Part shown: piece after piece, positions 53,113-61,540 of the stretch
How positions within the stretch are numbered: position 1 is the stretch's first letter
Layout: each line of letters opens with the position of its first letter
NCBI RefSeq assembly: GCF_024138395.1
Contig: NZ_JAMYDU010000001.1
Span: forward strand, 248,001-312,000
Reading direction: 5' to 3'
Origin: Pseudomonas mandelii
GTDB lineage: Bacteria > Pseudomonadota > Gammaproteobacteria > Pseudomonadales > Pseudomonadaceae
Length of the DNA stretch: 64,000 nt
The notes under the pieces: model-generated
What the model saw: the letters and a program-made list of their open reading frames with translations, nothing else
Databases searched by the model: none
Told to the model about the DNA's origin: nothing
Program-made: the position numbers and the translations under genes

Positions 53113-54039
53113 ATGCAAATCAAATGGCTGGATGATCTTCTAGCGATTGCCGAGTTGAAAAATTTCTCGCGCGCGGCGGAGGTCCGGTGTGTGACGCAGT
53201 CGGCGCTGTCACGCCGTATTCGGTCACTTGAGGAATGGGTGGGCGTCGAGCTGGTTGACCGTGGCACCTATCCCGTCCAGCTCACCGCTGCCGGAGTGAC
53301 TTTCTGTGAAGAAAGCAGAGAGGCGCTGGCGGGATTACTGAGACTGCGCTCAACGTTGCGCGAAGTGGAGCGAATGCCGGGACGATCCATTCAGGTCACG
53401 GCTGGCCACAGCCTCTCGATGACCTTTCTGCCTAAATGGCTCTCGCAGTTCCAGCAACACAATGAACAGTTCAATGCACGGGTGGTCGCCGCCAATATTC
53501 ATGATGCCGTCATCGCGTTAGAGGAAGGCAGTTGCGATTTGATGATGGTCTATCACCACCCTCTCGCACCCATCCTGCTGAACCCTGAGCGTTTCGGCAG
53601 CCTGACGCTCGGGCACGATGCTTTCATCCCTTTGTGCGCGCCAAACGCCATAGGCGAACCGCTGTTCCGCTTGCCCGGAAGCTCCGGCAAACCGGTGCCC
53701 TATCTCGCCTACACCGCAACGACTTTTCTGGGGCGCGTCGCAGACATCGTTATCAAGAACGGCCCTGCACCGGTCGCGCTGGAGCGCTGTTACGAAGCGG
53801 ATATGGCGATGCTGCTGATGCGCATGGCGATCGAGGGCTACGGCGTGGCCTGGTTGCCACAAAGCGCAGTCATCGACGAAATGGAGCGAGGGCTCTTGGT
53901 CAGAGCGGGTGGTGAGGAATGGAGTACGCGCCTGGAAATCCGGTCGTACTGCGCCATTGCCAATCAAAATCCGACGATGCGTAATCTCTGGAAAACCCTG
54001 GAAAGTGCCTCGTTACGCTTGCCTGCTGCCTCGATTTAA
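53113..54039 (+). CDS. LysR family regulator, HypT-like
   Basis: The 308-residue product starts MQIKWLDDLLAIAELKNFSRAAE. It has an N-terminal winged helix-turn-helix (CVTQSALSRRIRSLEEWVGVELVDR) and a C-terminal sensor domain with AGHSLSMTFLPKW, which resembles E. coli HypT (YjiE), a hypochlorite-responsive regulator. It is divergent from the symporter–racemase operon with a 225-bp gap, the usual arrangement for a LysR regulator and its target. Whether it senses an oxidant or the transported substrate is open. Confidence 0.88.
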   Translation: MQIKWLDDLLAIAELKNFSRAAEVRCVTQSALSRRIRSLEEWVGVELVDRGTYPVQLTAAGVTFCEESREALAGLLRLRSTLREVERMPGRSIQVTAGHSLSMTFLPKWLSQFQQHNEQFNARVVAANIHDAVIALEEGSCDLMMVYHHPLAPILLNPERFGSLTLGHDAFIPLCAPNAIGEPLFRLPGSSGKPVPYLAYTATTFLGRVADIVIKNGPAPVALERCYEADMAMLLMRMAIEGYGVAWLPQSAVIDEMERGLLVRAGGEEWSTRLEIRSYCAIANQNPTMRNLWKTLESASLRLPAASI

Positions 54040-54180
54040 AGTAGCCGATGGTCGTTGCATTTCGTTCGTCGCCAGCGTTTGGCTTAAGCTGAATAAACCG
54101 GGACGAACGGAAACCTTAGTAATGGCGACCATTAACGGATCTGGATTGGCATCAAACGGTAACTCCCAAAGGAGACGACC

Positions 54181-54471
54181 ATGTATGCGGTTATAAGAAC
54201 CTACCTGGGTGCTGGAGCAAAGCAGCTTTTCGAGCTTTTGGAACAACGCAAGACCGACGTCGAAGCGACCCTGCGGACAGTGCCTGGCCTGGTCAGTTAC
54301 ACACTGCTGAATACGGGTGATGGCGGTACGGCGGTGACTGTTTGCACGGACAAGGCCGGCAGCGATGCAAGCTTGAAAGTTGCGCGCGAGTGGATTCAGA
54401 AGAATGCCTCGAATATCCGCGCGAACCCGCCGATCGTGACGGAAGGTCCGGTCATTGTGCAGATCAAATAG
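54181..54471 (+). CDS. Small conserved protein, probable dimeric alpha/beta-barrel (ABM-like)
   Basis: The 96-residue protein MYAVIRTYLGAGAKQLFELLEQRK...EWIQKNASNIRANPPIVTEGPVIVQIK has the strand–helix–strand pattern of antibiotic-biosynthesis-monooxygenase-like domains (RTVPGLVSYTLLNTGDGGTAVTVCTD). No enzyme function can be assigned. A CAAAGGAGACGACC ribosome site precedes the ATG. It lies 140 bp after the LysR gene. Confidence 0.8.
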   Translation: MYAVIRTYLGAGAKQLFELLEQRKTDVEATLRTVPGLVSYTLLNTGDGGTAVTVCTDKAGSDASLKVAREWIQKNASNIRANPPIVTEGPVIVQIK

Positions 54472-55067
54472 CACGCGCTTCCAGTTGACCTTAAATTAAA
54501 AGTGACAGACCGCGATTCAAGGCAAAAGCCGAGCGACCGTGGTCTGTCGCGTGTTTTTCCCAAGCCCTGTTCTTCTTGTTATCCCAACCCGTGCAAGGGC
54601 TGTGATTAAAGGTCTTGGCGTGGGCAATCCAACTTCACGGGCACAGCTCACTGCTCGTCGAATAGTTCGCCTGTGCACTTGCATGTAGAAGATCTCCTGC
54701 TTAACTCTGAACCTCCGGCCAATCAGTGACTCATTGGTCACGACGCCCGCATTGGCGGTATTTGCCTCGTGCTTCACTCTCAGGTCCACGTGTTCTGCTT
54801 TCTGCGATATGGCCCCTATGGGCAGTCGCTCACGCTCTGCGCTGAATCCAGTTGGTCAAGGAAGAAAATGACATGATGCCGAAAACTGCCATCATCGATG
54901 ATTGGTAAGAAGTACAAGGTTTATACCGAGCATTATCTATCTGGAAAGTCACAGTGAAGTGCATAGCCACTTGACTCGCCAGGACTCTTCGCAAGGCAGT
55001 TTTTGATGCGCCTTGTACCAGTCCTTGCGGTTTAGCTCTATGACGATACGACGATGGAGTTTGGTCC
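54472..55067. other. Gene-poor stretch upstream of the PHA synthase
   Basis: This 596-bp region is less GC-rich than its surroundings. It holds the hairpin at 54502–54558 and a 12-bp perfect palindrome ATCATCGATGAT at 54891–54902. A 90-codon open frame at 54517–54789 on the minus strand lacks a clear ribosome site or recognisable relatives and may be chance or decayed DNA. No promoter for the PHA synthase could be named. Confidence 0.5.
54502..54558 (+). terminator. Possible terminator after the ABM-like gene
   Basis: The inverted repeat TGACAGACCGCG / CGTGGTCTGTCGC (about 10 of 12 positions paired, loop near 29 nt) is followed by GTGTTTTT on the plus strand. The loop is long for a classic terminator. 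Confidence 0.4.
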
Positions 55068-56756
55068 ATGCGAAAGAAAACAACAGCGGCGAGCGCTTTG
55101 CCCGGATCCGCGTCCCTTGTTAAAGCAGAGCGAAGCGCAGTATTTGGCCTACCTGGTCGAAGTCTGTTCCCTACATTGCGTACTCTGGCGCTGCAAGGAA
55201 TCAAGCAGCCTATCCATAGTGCCCGCCATGCTCTAGCCCTTGGCGGCCAACTGGGCCGCGTGCTGATCGGCAATACGTCGCCTACCTCCCCGGTCCAGGA
55301 TGCGCGCTTTCAGGACCCATCCTGGCGCTTCAACCCCTTCTACCGCCGCCGTCTACAGGCCTATCTGGCCTTGCAGAAGCAACTGAACGCCTGGGTCGAC
55401 GAGAGCAGCCTGGCGGCCGACGACCAAGCCCGCGCACGCTTCATATTGGCTCAACTCGGCGATGCGCTGGCGCCATCCAACAGCCCGCTCAACCCGCTGG
55501 CGATCAAGGAACTGTTTGACACCGGCGGCGCCAGCCTGCTCAAGGGGATTGGTCATCTGATTGACGACCTGCAGCACAATGGTGGCATGCCCAGCCAAGT
55601 CAGCAAACAGGCTTTCGAGATCGGCCGGAATATCGCGATTACCCCTGGCGCCGTGGTGTTCCGCAACGAACTGCTGGAGCTGATCCAGTACCAGCCGATG
55701 AGCGAAAAACAGTACGCAACACCACTGCTGATCGTGCCGCCGCAAATCAACAAGTACTACATCTTCGACCTCAGCGTGGAGAAGAGCTTTGTTCAGTACG
55801 CACTGAAGAACGGTTTACAGGTGTTCATTATCAGCTGGCGTAACCCCGACGCTCGCCATCGCGAGTGGGGCCTATCGCGTTATGTACAAGCCATCGAAGA
55901 AGCCCTCGATGTGACCCGCGCCATCAGCGGCAGCAAAGAGGCCCATCTGATGGGCGCCTGCGCTGGCGGTCTGAGCATCGCCGCCCTGCAAGGCTATCTG
56001 CAAGCCAAACGACAGCTGCACAAAGTCGCTAGCGCAACCTATCTGGTCAGCCTGCTGGACAGTCAGATCGACAGCTCAGCCATGTTGTTCATCAATGAGC
56101 AAACCCTGAAAGCCGCCAAGCGCCGCTCCAATCAGCAAGGCGTGCTGGATGGCCGCGACTTGGCCAAGGTCTTCGCGTGGATGCGCCCGAATGACCTGAT
56201 CTGGAACTATTGGATCAATAACTACCTACTCGGCAAGCAACCCCCGGCCTTCGACATCCTCTACTGGAACAACGACAGCACTCGCCTGCCGGCCGCCCTG
56301 CATAGCGATCTGCTGGACTTCTTCAAACTCAACCCGCTCACGCACCCTGGCGGCTTAAAGGTCTGCGGCAAGCCGATTGACCTGCGCAAAGTCACGGTCG
56401 ACAGCTTCAGCATCGCTGGCGTCAACGACCACATCACGCCCTGGGACACGGTATACCGCTCGACCCTGCTGCTCGGTGGCGAACGGCGCTTCGTGCTATC
56501 CAACAGCGGGCATATCCAGAGCATCCTCAACCCGCCAGGTAATCCCAAGGCCAATTACCTGGAGAACGACAAACTGCCATCCGACCCACGCGCCTGGCAT
56601 TTCGACACGCAGAAACACGATGGCAGCTGGTGGCCAGATTGGCTGGGCTGGATTCAGGCGCGCTCTGGTGAACAACACGAAATTCAGCTGGAGCTGGGCA
56701 ATCAGAGTCACCCACCGATGGAGGCCGCTCCAGGCACCTACGTGCATGTGCCTTGA
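55068..56756 (+). CDS. phaC: Class II poly(3-hydroxyalkanoate) synthase, orphan copy
   Basis: The 562-residue product has the full length and features of medium-chain-length PHA synthases of Pseudomonas, which polymerise 3-hydroxyacyl-CoA. The catalytic triad is intact: C298 in the lipase-like box GACAGG, D454 (GVNDHITPW) and H482 (NSGHIQS). The canonical cluster phaC1–phaZ–phaC2–phaD–phaF–phaI is absent here, so this is a separate copy. A GGAG ribosome site lies 8 nt before the ATG. The gene is isolated between a gene-poor region and a glycosyltransferase, suggesting separate acquisition. Confidence 0.93.
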   Translation: MRKKTTAASALPGSASLVKAERSAVFGLPGRSLFPTLRTLALQGIKQPIHSARHALALGGQLGRVLIGNTSPTSPVQDARFQDPSWRFNPFYRRRLQAYLALQKQLNAWVDESSLAADDQARARFILAQLGDALAPSNSPLNPLAIKELFDTGGASLLKGIGHLIDDLQHNGGMPSQVSKQAFEIGRNIAITPGAVVFRNELLELIQYQPMSEKQYATPLLIVPPQINKYYIFDLSVEKSFVQYALKNGLQVFIISWRNPDARHREWGLSRYVQAIEEALDVTRAISGSKEAHLMGACAGGLSIAALQGYLQAKRQLHKVASATYLVSLLDSQIDSSAMLFINEQTLKAAKRRSNQQGVLDGRDLAKVFAWMRPNDLIWNYWINNYLLGKQPPAFDILYWNNDSTRLPAALHSDLLDFFKLNPLTHPGGLKVCGKPIDLRKVTVDSFSIAGVNDHITPWDTVYRSTLLLGGERRFVLSNSGHIQSILNPPGNPKANYLENDKLPSDPRAWHFDTQKHDGSWWPDWLGWIQARSGEQHEIQLELGNQSHPPMEAAPGTYVHVP

Positions 56757-56779
56757 ACCCTGACTTGAAGATTGAAAAG

Positions 56780-56804
56780 ACCGGCCGGGGATCTCTCGGC
56801 CGGT
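56780..56804. terminator. Stem-loop after the PHA synthase gene
   Basis: A perfect 8-bp stem, ACCGGCCG / CGGCCGGT with a 9-nt loop, lies about 23 bp after phaC. It has no T-tract on the plus strand but has TCTTTT on the minus strand. It could stabilise the phaC mRNA end or block antisense transcription. Confidence 0.45.
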
Positions 56805-57000
56805 TACCATCGCCTTCCGGGGTGAGGCACCATCCATCAGCATCCGCAGCAAAATAGTTCGATTGGGTCCAGTCTGAAATAACTGGCACAAACCTGAGGA
56901 CTCAATTTTTTCGGTTCAAAACACCGCTCTGTTATTCCTGGACATGAAGTGCCGCGCTCAAGGACGTAATCCCCCAAGGCTATGTTCAAGGAGAAAGCAC

Positions 57001-57936
57001 GTGTCAAACCACGCAGTTCAATCATCTTGTTCGGTGTGTGTAGTCATTCCGATGTACAACGCCGCGAACAGTATTCAAAAGGCGCTGGAGTCGCTGAGCC
57101 ATCAGACCCGCCTGCCCGACAATGTCATCGTCGTTGACGATGGTTCAAACGACCTCGGTCCGCAAATAGTCAAAGACTACGCGGCGCCCTTTCCCTTGAC
57201 ACTCTTGCAGCAGGCCAACGAAGGGCCGGCCAGCGCACGGAACAAGGGTCTCCTCCACGCCGAAGAAACATTTGTTGCCTTCCTCGATGCCGATGACCAA
57301 TGGCATCCGCAAAAACTGCAAAAGCAGTTGGCACTCTATGAAGAACTGACTCGCAAGGGACATCGGGTCGGACTCATCGATAGCTACCAGTTGAGTGAGT
57401 TCAGCGACGGGAAACGACAGCTGGAAGTACGACGAAAATGCGGTCGTCATTTCACCAATTTCATTCATGAAAACGTCATCAACGGTACGTCCGGCGTGTT
57501 GGTGATCCGCGAAGTGATTGTGGCCTTGGGCGGCTTCAATCAAGCACTGCATTTTTCCGAAGACCGCTTTTTGTGGACCCGGATCGCCGAGCACTGGGAG
57601 ATTCATACAGTGCCGCAGGTGCTGGTAAAGCGTAGCGTCAATAGCGAAAACATGACCGCGCAACCACAAAAATACTACCCGCACAAAGTCAAATTCATCG
57701 AACTGTACCTCGCACGCTATGGGGCAATGCTGACCAAACAGCAGCGCATTCATTTCGTGCTCGCGAACCACGCGGAATTTCTCAATGCGTTTTCCAGGCG
57801 CGGTGAACACAAGCATGTCGTCACGGTGTTCAGGCGAATGCTTGAGTATTCGTGGCAAGCGCTGATTTTCTTTAAGGGCAAACCGACCCTGCGCTATCTC
57901 TATGCGCGGGTGAAAACATTGTGCGGAGCCGCTTGA
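57001..57936 (+). CDS. Glycosyltransferase family 2
   Basis: The 311-residue product has the GT-A fold motifs VCVVIPMYNAANSIQKALESL, VVDDGSND (nucleotide-sugar binding) and the DXD-type AFLDADDQW. The C-terminal part ends with helical segments and no clear membrane anchor. It starts at GTG with AAGGAG 7 nt upstream; an ATG 57 bp earlier has no ribosome site. No other polysaccharide genes are adjacent, so acceptor and product are unknown. Confidence 0.88.
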   Translation: MSNHAVQSSCSVCVVIPMYNAANSIQKALESLSHQTRLPDNVIVVDDGSNDLGPQIVKDYAAPFPLTLLQQANEGPASARNKGLLHAEETFVAFLDADDQWHPQKLQKQLALYEELTRKGHRVGLIDSYQLSEFSDGKRQLEVRRKCGRHFTNFIHENVINGTSGVLVIREVIVALGGFNQALHFSEDRFLWTRIAEHWEIHTVPQVLVKRSVNSENMTAQPQKYYPHKVKFIELYLARYGAMLTKQQRIHFVLANHAEFLNAFSRRGEHKHVVTVFRRMLEYSWQALIFFKGKPTLRYLYARVKTLCGAA

Positions 57937-57975
57937 GTTCCCCCTTTTTCACTTCCAGCCAGTTAAGGCGCAGAA

Positions 57976-58018
57976 CCTATGGGAGCGGGCTTGCTCGCGA
58001 AAGCGGTGTGTCAGGCAA
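57976..58018. repeat. Single REP half (GGGCTTGCTCGCGAAAGCGGTGTGTCAG)
   Basis: One REP copy without an inverted partner directly abuts the LysE-like gene remnant. Confidence 0.8.
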
Positions 58019-58167
58019 CATTAATGGCGATTAATGGCGCTGCTTACCTGTTGTATCTGGCCTGGCAACTGTGGCGCGCCAATCCCGAGGCCGAGCAACT
58101 TGTGACCGGCGCCCCAGTTGGCATTGTCGCTCTGGCGGGGCAGGAGTTTCTGGTGGCGACGGGTTGA
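58019..58167 (+). pseudogene. Remnant of a LysE family exporter gene
   Basis: The frame from about 58024 to the TGA at 58167 reads MAINGAAYLLYLAWQLWRANPEAEQL, then VGIVALAGQEFLVATG. The GAAYLLYLAWQLWRA stretch matches the third-helix region of LysE/RhtB exporters. The 5' part of the gene is replaced by a REP half and the 3' part is missing, so only about 45 codons remain. It is not expected to be functional. Confidence 0.65.
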
Positions 58168-58170
58168 TCT

Positions 58171-58584
58171 TTACCCTTGAGACGGCCCTTTCAGTTCGAC
58201 CTGATTGCCGTCCGGATCGAAGCAATAGATCGACAACCCTTTACCTTCAGCGCCGAAACGCACGGCGGCTTTCTCGGGCGTCACGCCGAAGGACTGCAAG
58301 TGAGTGACCAGCGCTTCCTCGTCGAACGGTTCAATGCGCAGGCAGAAGTGATCGACGTTGCGCCGTTCGTGGCCAGCGCCGGCACCGCCCTTGCGGCCGA
58401 GTTCGCCCTGGATGTCGACGAGGTCGATCATCGAGGTGCCCGCACGCAAATGCACCATGCCCAGATCATCGCGGCGCTTGATCAGTTCGGCGCCGAATAC
58501 CTCGCCGTAAAACGTGATGCTTCGTTCGAGATCCTTGACGCGCAGGACGATGTGATCGATGTGTTTGATCGTGAACGGTTGCAT
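58171..58584 (-). CDS. VOC family protein (glyoxalase/dioxygenase fold)
   Basis: The 137-residue product shows paired beta-alpha-beta modules: IDHIVLRVKDLERSITFYGEVFG, then VDHFCLRIEPFDEEALVTHL and IYCFDPDGNQVELKG. The likely metal ligands are H10, H81 and the E of VELKG. Enzymes of this superfamily include glyoxalase I, fosfomycin-resistance proteins and dioxygenases; the substrate is not clear. It is divergent from ada, with a 17-bp palindrome between the two. Confidence 0.87.
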   Translation of the reverse strand: MQPFTIKHIDHIVLRVKDLERSITFYGEVFGAELIKRRDDLGMVHLRAGTSMIDLVDIQGELGRKGGAGAGHERRNVDHFCLRIEPFDEEALVTHLQSFGVTPEKAAVRFGAEGKGLSIYCFDPDGNQVELKGPSQG

Positions 58585-58635
58585 TAGGAGGATTCCTGAA
58601 AATATCGTTTACAGGATTATCGGTAACCCGATGAC

Positions 58636-58652
58636 TGTAGCTCAGTGCTACA
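58636..58652. promoter_or_regulatory. Palindrome TGTAGC-TCAGT-GCTACA upstream of ada (candidate operator)
   Basis: A perfect 6-bp inverted repeat with a 5-nt spacer lies 59 bp before the ada start and 52 bp before the divergent VOC start. The size and symmetry suit a dimeric regulator. It does not look like the E. coli Ada box. Confidence 0.45.
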
Positions 58653-58710
58653 AAAATTCACTGTCGATTTTCCGGTGGAGTCGCCTGGCGACGCGGCCTA
58701 TGCTCAGCCC

Positions 58711-59793
58711 ATGAACCTACAAAACGCTGTGCTTCCGCCCCACGCCGAGATGGTTCGCGCCATGCTCGAACGCGACACCGCCTACGAGGGGGTGTTCTTT
58801 ACCGCGGTCAAAACCACTGGCATTTTCTGCCGCCCCGGCTGTACGGCGCGCAAACCGAAGCCGGAAAACGTCGAGTTCTTCGCCCATGCCGATGAGGCGA
58901 TGTCGGCGGGTTATCGGGCCTGTCTGCGTTGCAAGCCGCTGGACGCCGCGGCCATCGCGCCGGACTGGGTGCAGCGGCTGCTCACATCCGTGGACGCCGA
59001 TCCCGACCTGCGCTGGACCGATGCCCAGTTGCTCGCCGAGGGCATCGAGCCGCTGAAACTGCGCCGCTGGTTCAAGCAGCATTTCGGCATGACCTTTCAC
59101 GCCTGGCTGCGCAGCCGACGCCTGGGCATCGCCCTCGGCGGCATCAAACGGGGCGAATCCATCGACAACGCCGCGTTCGATTCCGGCTACGAATCCCTGA
59201 GCGGCTTTCGCGATGCGTTTCAAAAGTCGTTCCGCATCACGCCCGGCCGCGCCGCCCACAGCGAGCCCCTGCTGTTCACTCGACTGACCACACCGTTGGG
59301 GCCCATGATCGCCATGGCCGAACAGCGTGGGCTGGTGCTGCTGGAGTTTCTCGATCGACCGGCGCTGACCAAGGAAATCGAAGAATTGCAAAGCCGACAT
59401 GGCTACGCCGTGGCCCCCGGGCATAACGGGCATTTGCAGCAGATCGGAGAAGAACTGGTGCAATACTTCGCTGGTAAACGAACCGGATTCAACGTGCCAC
59501 TGCACCTGCCCGGCAGCGCTTTCGCCCGGCAGGTGTGGGCTGAACTGATGAAAATCCCCTACGGCCAGACCACTACTTATGGCGCCATCGCCGCGCAACT
59601 GGGCAAGCCCGGCGCCTGTCGCGCCGTGGGCCTGGCCAACGGCCAAAACCGCTTGGCGATTATCCTGCCCTGCCACCGGGTGATCGGTGCAGACGGCTCG
59701 TTGACCGGCTATGGTGGAGGGCAACCGCGCAAGGCGTTTCTGCTCAGGCTGGAAAGCGCCGCGGTGCAAATCACCCAACAACTGGCGTTCTGA
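58711..59793 (+). CDS. ada: Bifunctional Ada: methylphosphotriester sensor, AraC-type activator and O6-alkylguanine transferase
   Basis: Ada repairs alkylated DNA and, once methylated, activates its regulon. The 360-residue product has the N-terminal zinc domain with C40, C44, C71 and C74 (FCRPGC...CLRC; C40 is the expected methyl acceptor), an AraC-type helix-turn-helix (about 105–185) and a C-terminal MGMT domain with C321 in ILPCHRVIG. The start MNLQNAVLPPHAEM is preferred over one 22 codons upstream. It probably heads an operon with the ICL-fold gene and the glycosylase gene downstream. Confidence 0.95.
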   Translation: MNLQNAVLPPHAEMVRAMLERDTAYEGVFFTAVKTTGIFCRPGCTARKPKPENVEFFAHADEAMSAGYRACLRCKPLDAAAIAPDWVQRLLTSVDADPDLRWTDAQLLAEGIEPLKLRRWFKQHFGMTFHAWLRSRRLGIALGGIKRGESIDNAAFDSGYESLSGFRDAFQKSFRITPGRAAHSEPLLFTRLTTPLGPMIAMAEQRGLVLLEFLDRPALTKEIEELQSRHGYAVAPGHNGHLQQIGEELVQYFAGKRTGFNVPLHLPGSAFARQVWAELMKIPYGQTTTYGAIAAQLGKPGACRAVGLANGQNRLAIILPCHRVIGADGSLTGYGGGQPRKAFLLRLESAAVQITQQLAF

Positions 59794-59838
59794 TCACTCC
59801 ACCGTTTATTCAAAAAAAGTCATAAGGAAGGACATTCG

Positions 59839-60651
59839 ATGGACACACTCGACCACCAATTCCACCAACTGCATCAGAGCGGCCTGCTGATTCTGACCAA
59901 CGTCGCCGATGCCACCGGGGCGCGATTGGTGGAACAGCTGGGCAGCAAGGCCGTCGCCACCAGCAGCGCGGCGGTGGCCTGGGTTCACGGTTATCCGGAT
60001 GGCAACACCTTGCCGCTTGAACGTCTCGTTTCCACCGTCGAATCCATCGCCCGAGTCATCACGGTGCCGTTGACCGTGGACATTGAGGCGGGTTACTCCG
60101 ATGACCTGGGTCGGGTCGCAGAAGTGATCGACGCCGTCATTGCCGCCGGTGCCGTGGGGATTAACATCGAGGACGGTGCTTCGCCGCCCGAGCTGCTGGC
60201 CCGCAAGATCGAAATCGCTCGCCAAGTCGCCAATCGTCGGGACGTGAAGCTGTTTATCAACGCTCGCACCGACGTGTACCTCAGGGGCCTGGTGCCGGCC
60301 GAAGATCGCGTGGCAGAAACACTCAAGCGCGCCGCGTTGTATCAGGCTGCTGGTGCCGACGGGCTGTTCGCGGCGGGCGTCACGGCGGCGTATGAGATCG
60401 AAGCGCTGTGCCGTGGCACGACGCTGCCGGTGAACGTGCTCGGTTTCGCGGGCCTGCCTTCGCCTGAAGAACTGCAAGCCCTTGGCGTGCGCCGTTTGAG
60501 CGCCGGCTCGAGCATCGCCGAATTCCTCTACGGCGCCATGGCATCGGTGGCGAAAAGCTTTCTGGAAACCGGAAAACTCGATAGCGGCGACCTCAAGGCC
60601 TTCACTTATGGCCAAGTGAACGCCCTGCTGGCCCCCACCGGCAAAGTTTGA
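59839..60651 (+). CDS. Isocitrate lyase/PEP mutase superfamily protein
   Basis: The 270-residue product has the alpha/beta-barrel pattern of the ICL/PEPM superfamily, with substrate and Mg motifs VDIEAGYSDD and INIEDGA. The catalytic loop KKCGH of true isocitrate lyases is absent; the corresponding region reads SPPELLARKIE. It is therefore more like oxaloacetate decarboxylase or an uncharacterised subgroup. It lies 45 bp after ada and 74 bp before the glycosylase start. Why this enzyme is linked to alkylation repair is not known to me. Confidence 0.85.
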   Translation: MDTLDHQFHQLHQSGLLILTNVADATGARLVEQLGSKAVATSSAAVAWVHGYPDGNTLPLERLVSTVESIARVITVPLTVDIEAGYSDDLGRVAEVIDAVIAAGAVGINIEDGASPPELLARKIEIARQVANRRDVKLFINARTDVYLRGLVPAEDRVAETLKRAALYQAAGADGLFAAGVTAAYEIEALCRGTTLPVNVLGFAGLPSPEELQALGVRRLSAGSSIAEFLYGAMASVAKSFLETGKLDSGDLKAFTYGQVNALLAPTGKV

Positions 60652-60725
60652 CCGCAAGCAATGGAGTGCGGCGCTGCGGGGTGAGGGCTAATCTTCCCGC
60701 AGTCACCCGCGCTTCAGGATGTTCC

Positions 60726-61343
60726 ATGCCCGACACCTATCAACTGGCCAGCGAATTTCTCTCGGCCCTCGATGCCGACTGGCAACGCCACATCAGCGCC
60801 ATCGGCCCCTGTCTGCATCAGCCCCATGCGGCTCGCGATCCTTATGAGTCGCTGGTGCGGGCGATTGCCTATCAGCAACTGCATGCCAAGGCCGGCGACG
60901 CGATTGTCGGCCGGCTGCGGGCGTTGTTTCCGGCGAGCACCTTTCCCAGGCCTGAGCAGATTCTGGCCACAGACTTCGAGCAAATGCGCGGTTGCGGGTT
61001 TTCCGCCAGCAAGATCGCGACCATTCAGGGCATCGCTCAGGCAGCTCTGGACGGCGTCGTCCCGGATTACGCCACGGCCCTGGCCATGGATGACGAAGCA
61101 TTGATTGAGCGCTTGATCACCTTGCGCGGGGTGGGTCGCTGGACGGTGGAAATGCTGCTGATCTACAGCCTCGAGCGGCCGGACATTTTGCCGGCCGATG
61201 ACTTTGGGGTGCGCGAGGGATATCGGCGGTTGAAGGGGTTGGAGGTGCAGCCGACTCGTAAGCAGATGATTGAAATCGGGTTGGCGTGGCGCCCTTATCG
61301 GACGGTGGCGGCGTGGTATTTATGGCGGGTGCCCGGCCGGTAG
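60726..61343 (+). CDS. DNA-3-methyladenine glycosylase II-like (AlkA/Mag type HhH-GPD)
   Basis: The 205-residue protein removes alkylated purines from DNA, as inferred from the helix-hairpin-helix GPD fold. The hairpin is seen as LITLRGVGRWTVEMLLIYSL and the catalytic Asp follows in LPADDFGVREGY. It lacks the N-terminal domain of E. coli AlkA and is closer to yeast Mag1-like short forms. The start MPDTYQLASEF is the last Met before the conserved region. It follows the ICL-fold gene in the ada unit. Confidence 0.9.
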   Translation: MPDTYQLASEFLSALDADWQRHISAIGPCLHQPHAARDPYESLVRAIAYQQLHAKAGDAIVGRLRALFPASTFPRPEQILATDFEQMRGCGFSASKIATIQGIAQAALDGVVPDYATALAMDDEALIERLITLRGVGRWTVEMLLIYSLERPDILPADDFGVREGYRRLKGLEVQPTRKQMIEIGLAWRPYRTVAAWYLWRVPGR

Positions 61344-61357
61344 ACCACGTAATCGTT

Positions 61358-61454
61358 CATCGCGGGCAAGCCCGCTCCCACAGGGATTGAGTCTGTTCAC
61401 AGATTTTTGTCCCTCCCACGGAACCTGTGGGAGCGGGCTTGCCCGCGATAGCGG
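61358..61454. repeat. REP pair after the glycosylase gene
   Basis: Two inverted standard REP copies (CATCGCGGGCAAGCCCGCTCCCACAGG and CCTGTGGGAGCGGGCTTGCCCGCGATAG) enclose a spacer of about 38 bp. Confidence 0.92.
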
Positions 61455-61540
61455 CCGCTCAGCCACCCTGAATTCAACTGCCCGGCAACCCTGACCGTCT
61501 AGGCTGTGTTGAGTCATCCCAAGACCCGTCGGAGGTTCCC

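Noticed and set aside
54517..54789. A 90-codon minus-strand frame as a transposase remnant
   Set aside because: HRRTIRRAV looked vaguely like an HTH, but no transposase motif or flanking repeats support it.
57979..58167. A complete small membrane protein starting in the REP sequence
   Set aside because: The first codons are REP DNA and the rest matches only one inner segment of LysE proteins, so a gene remnant is more likely.
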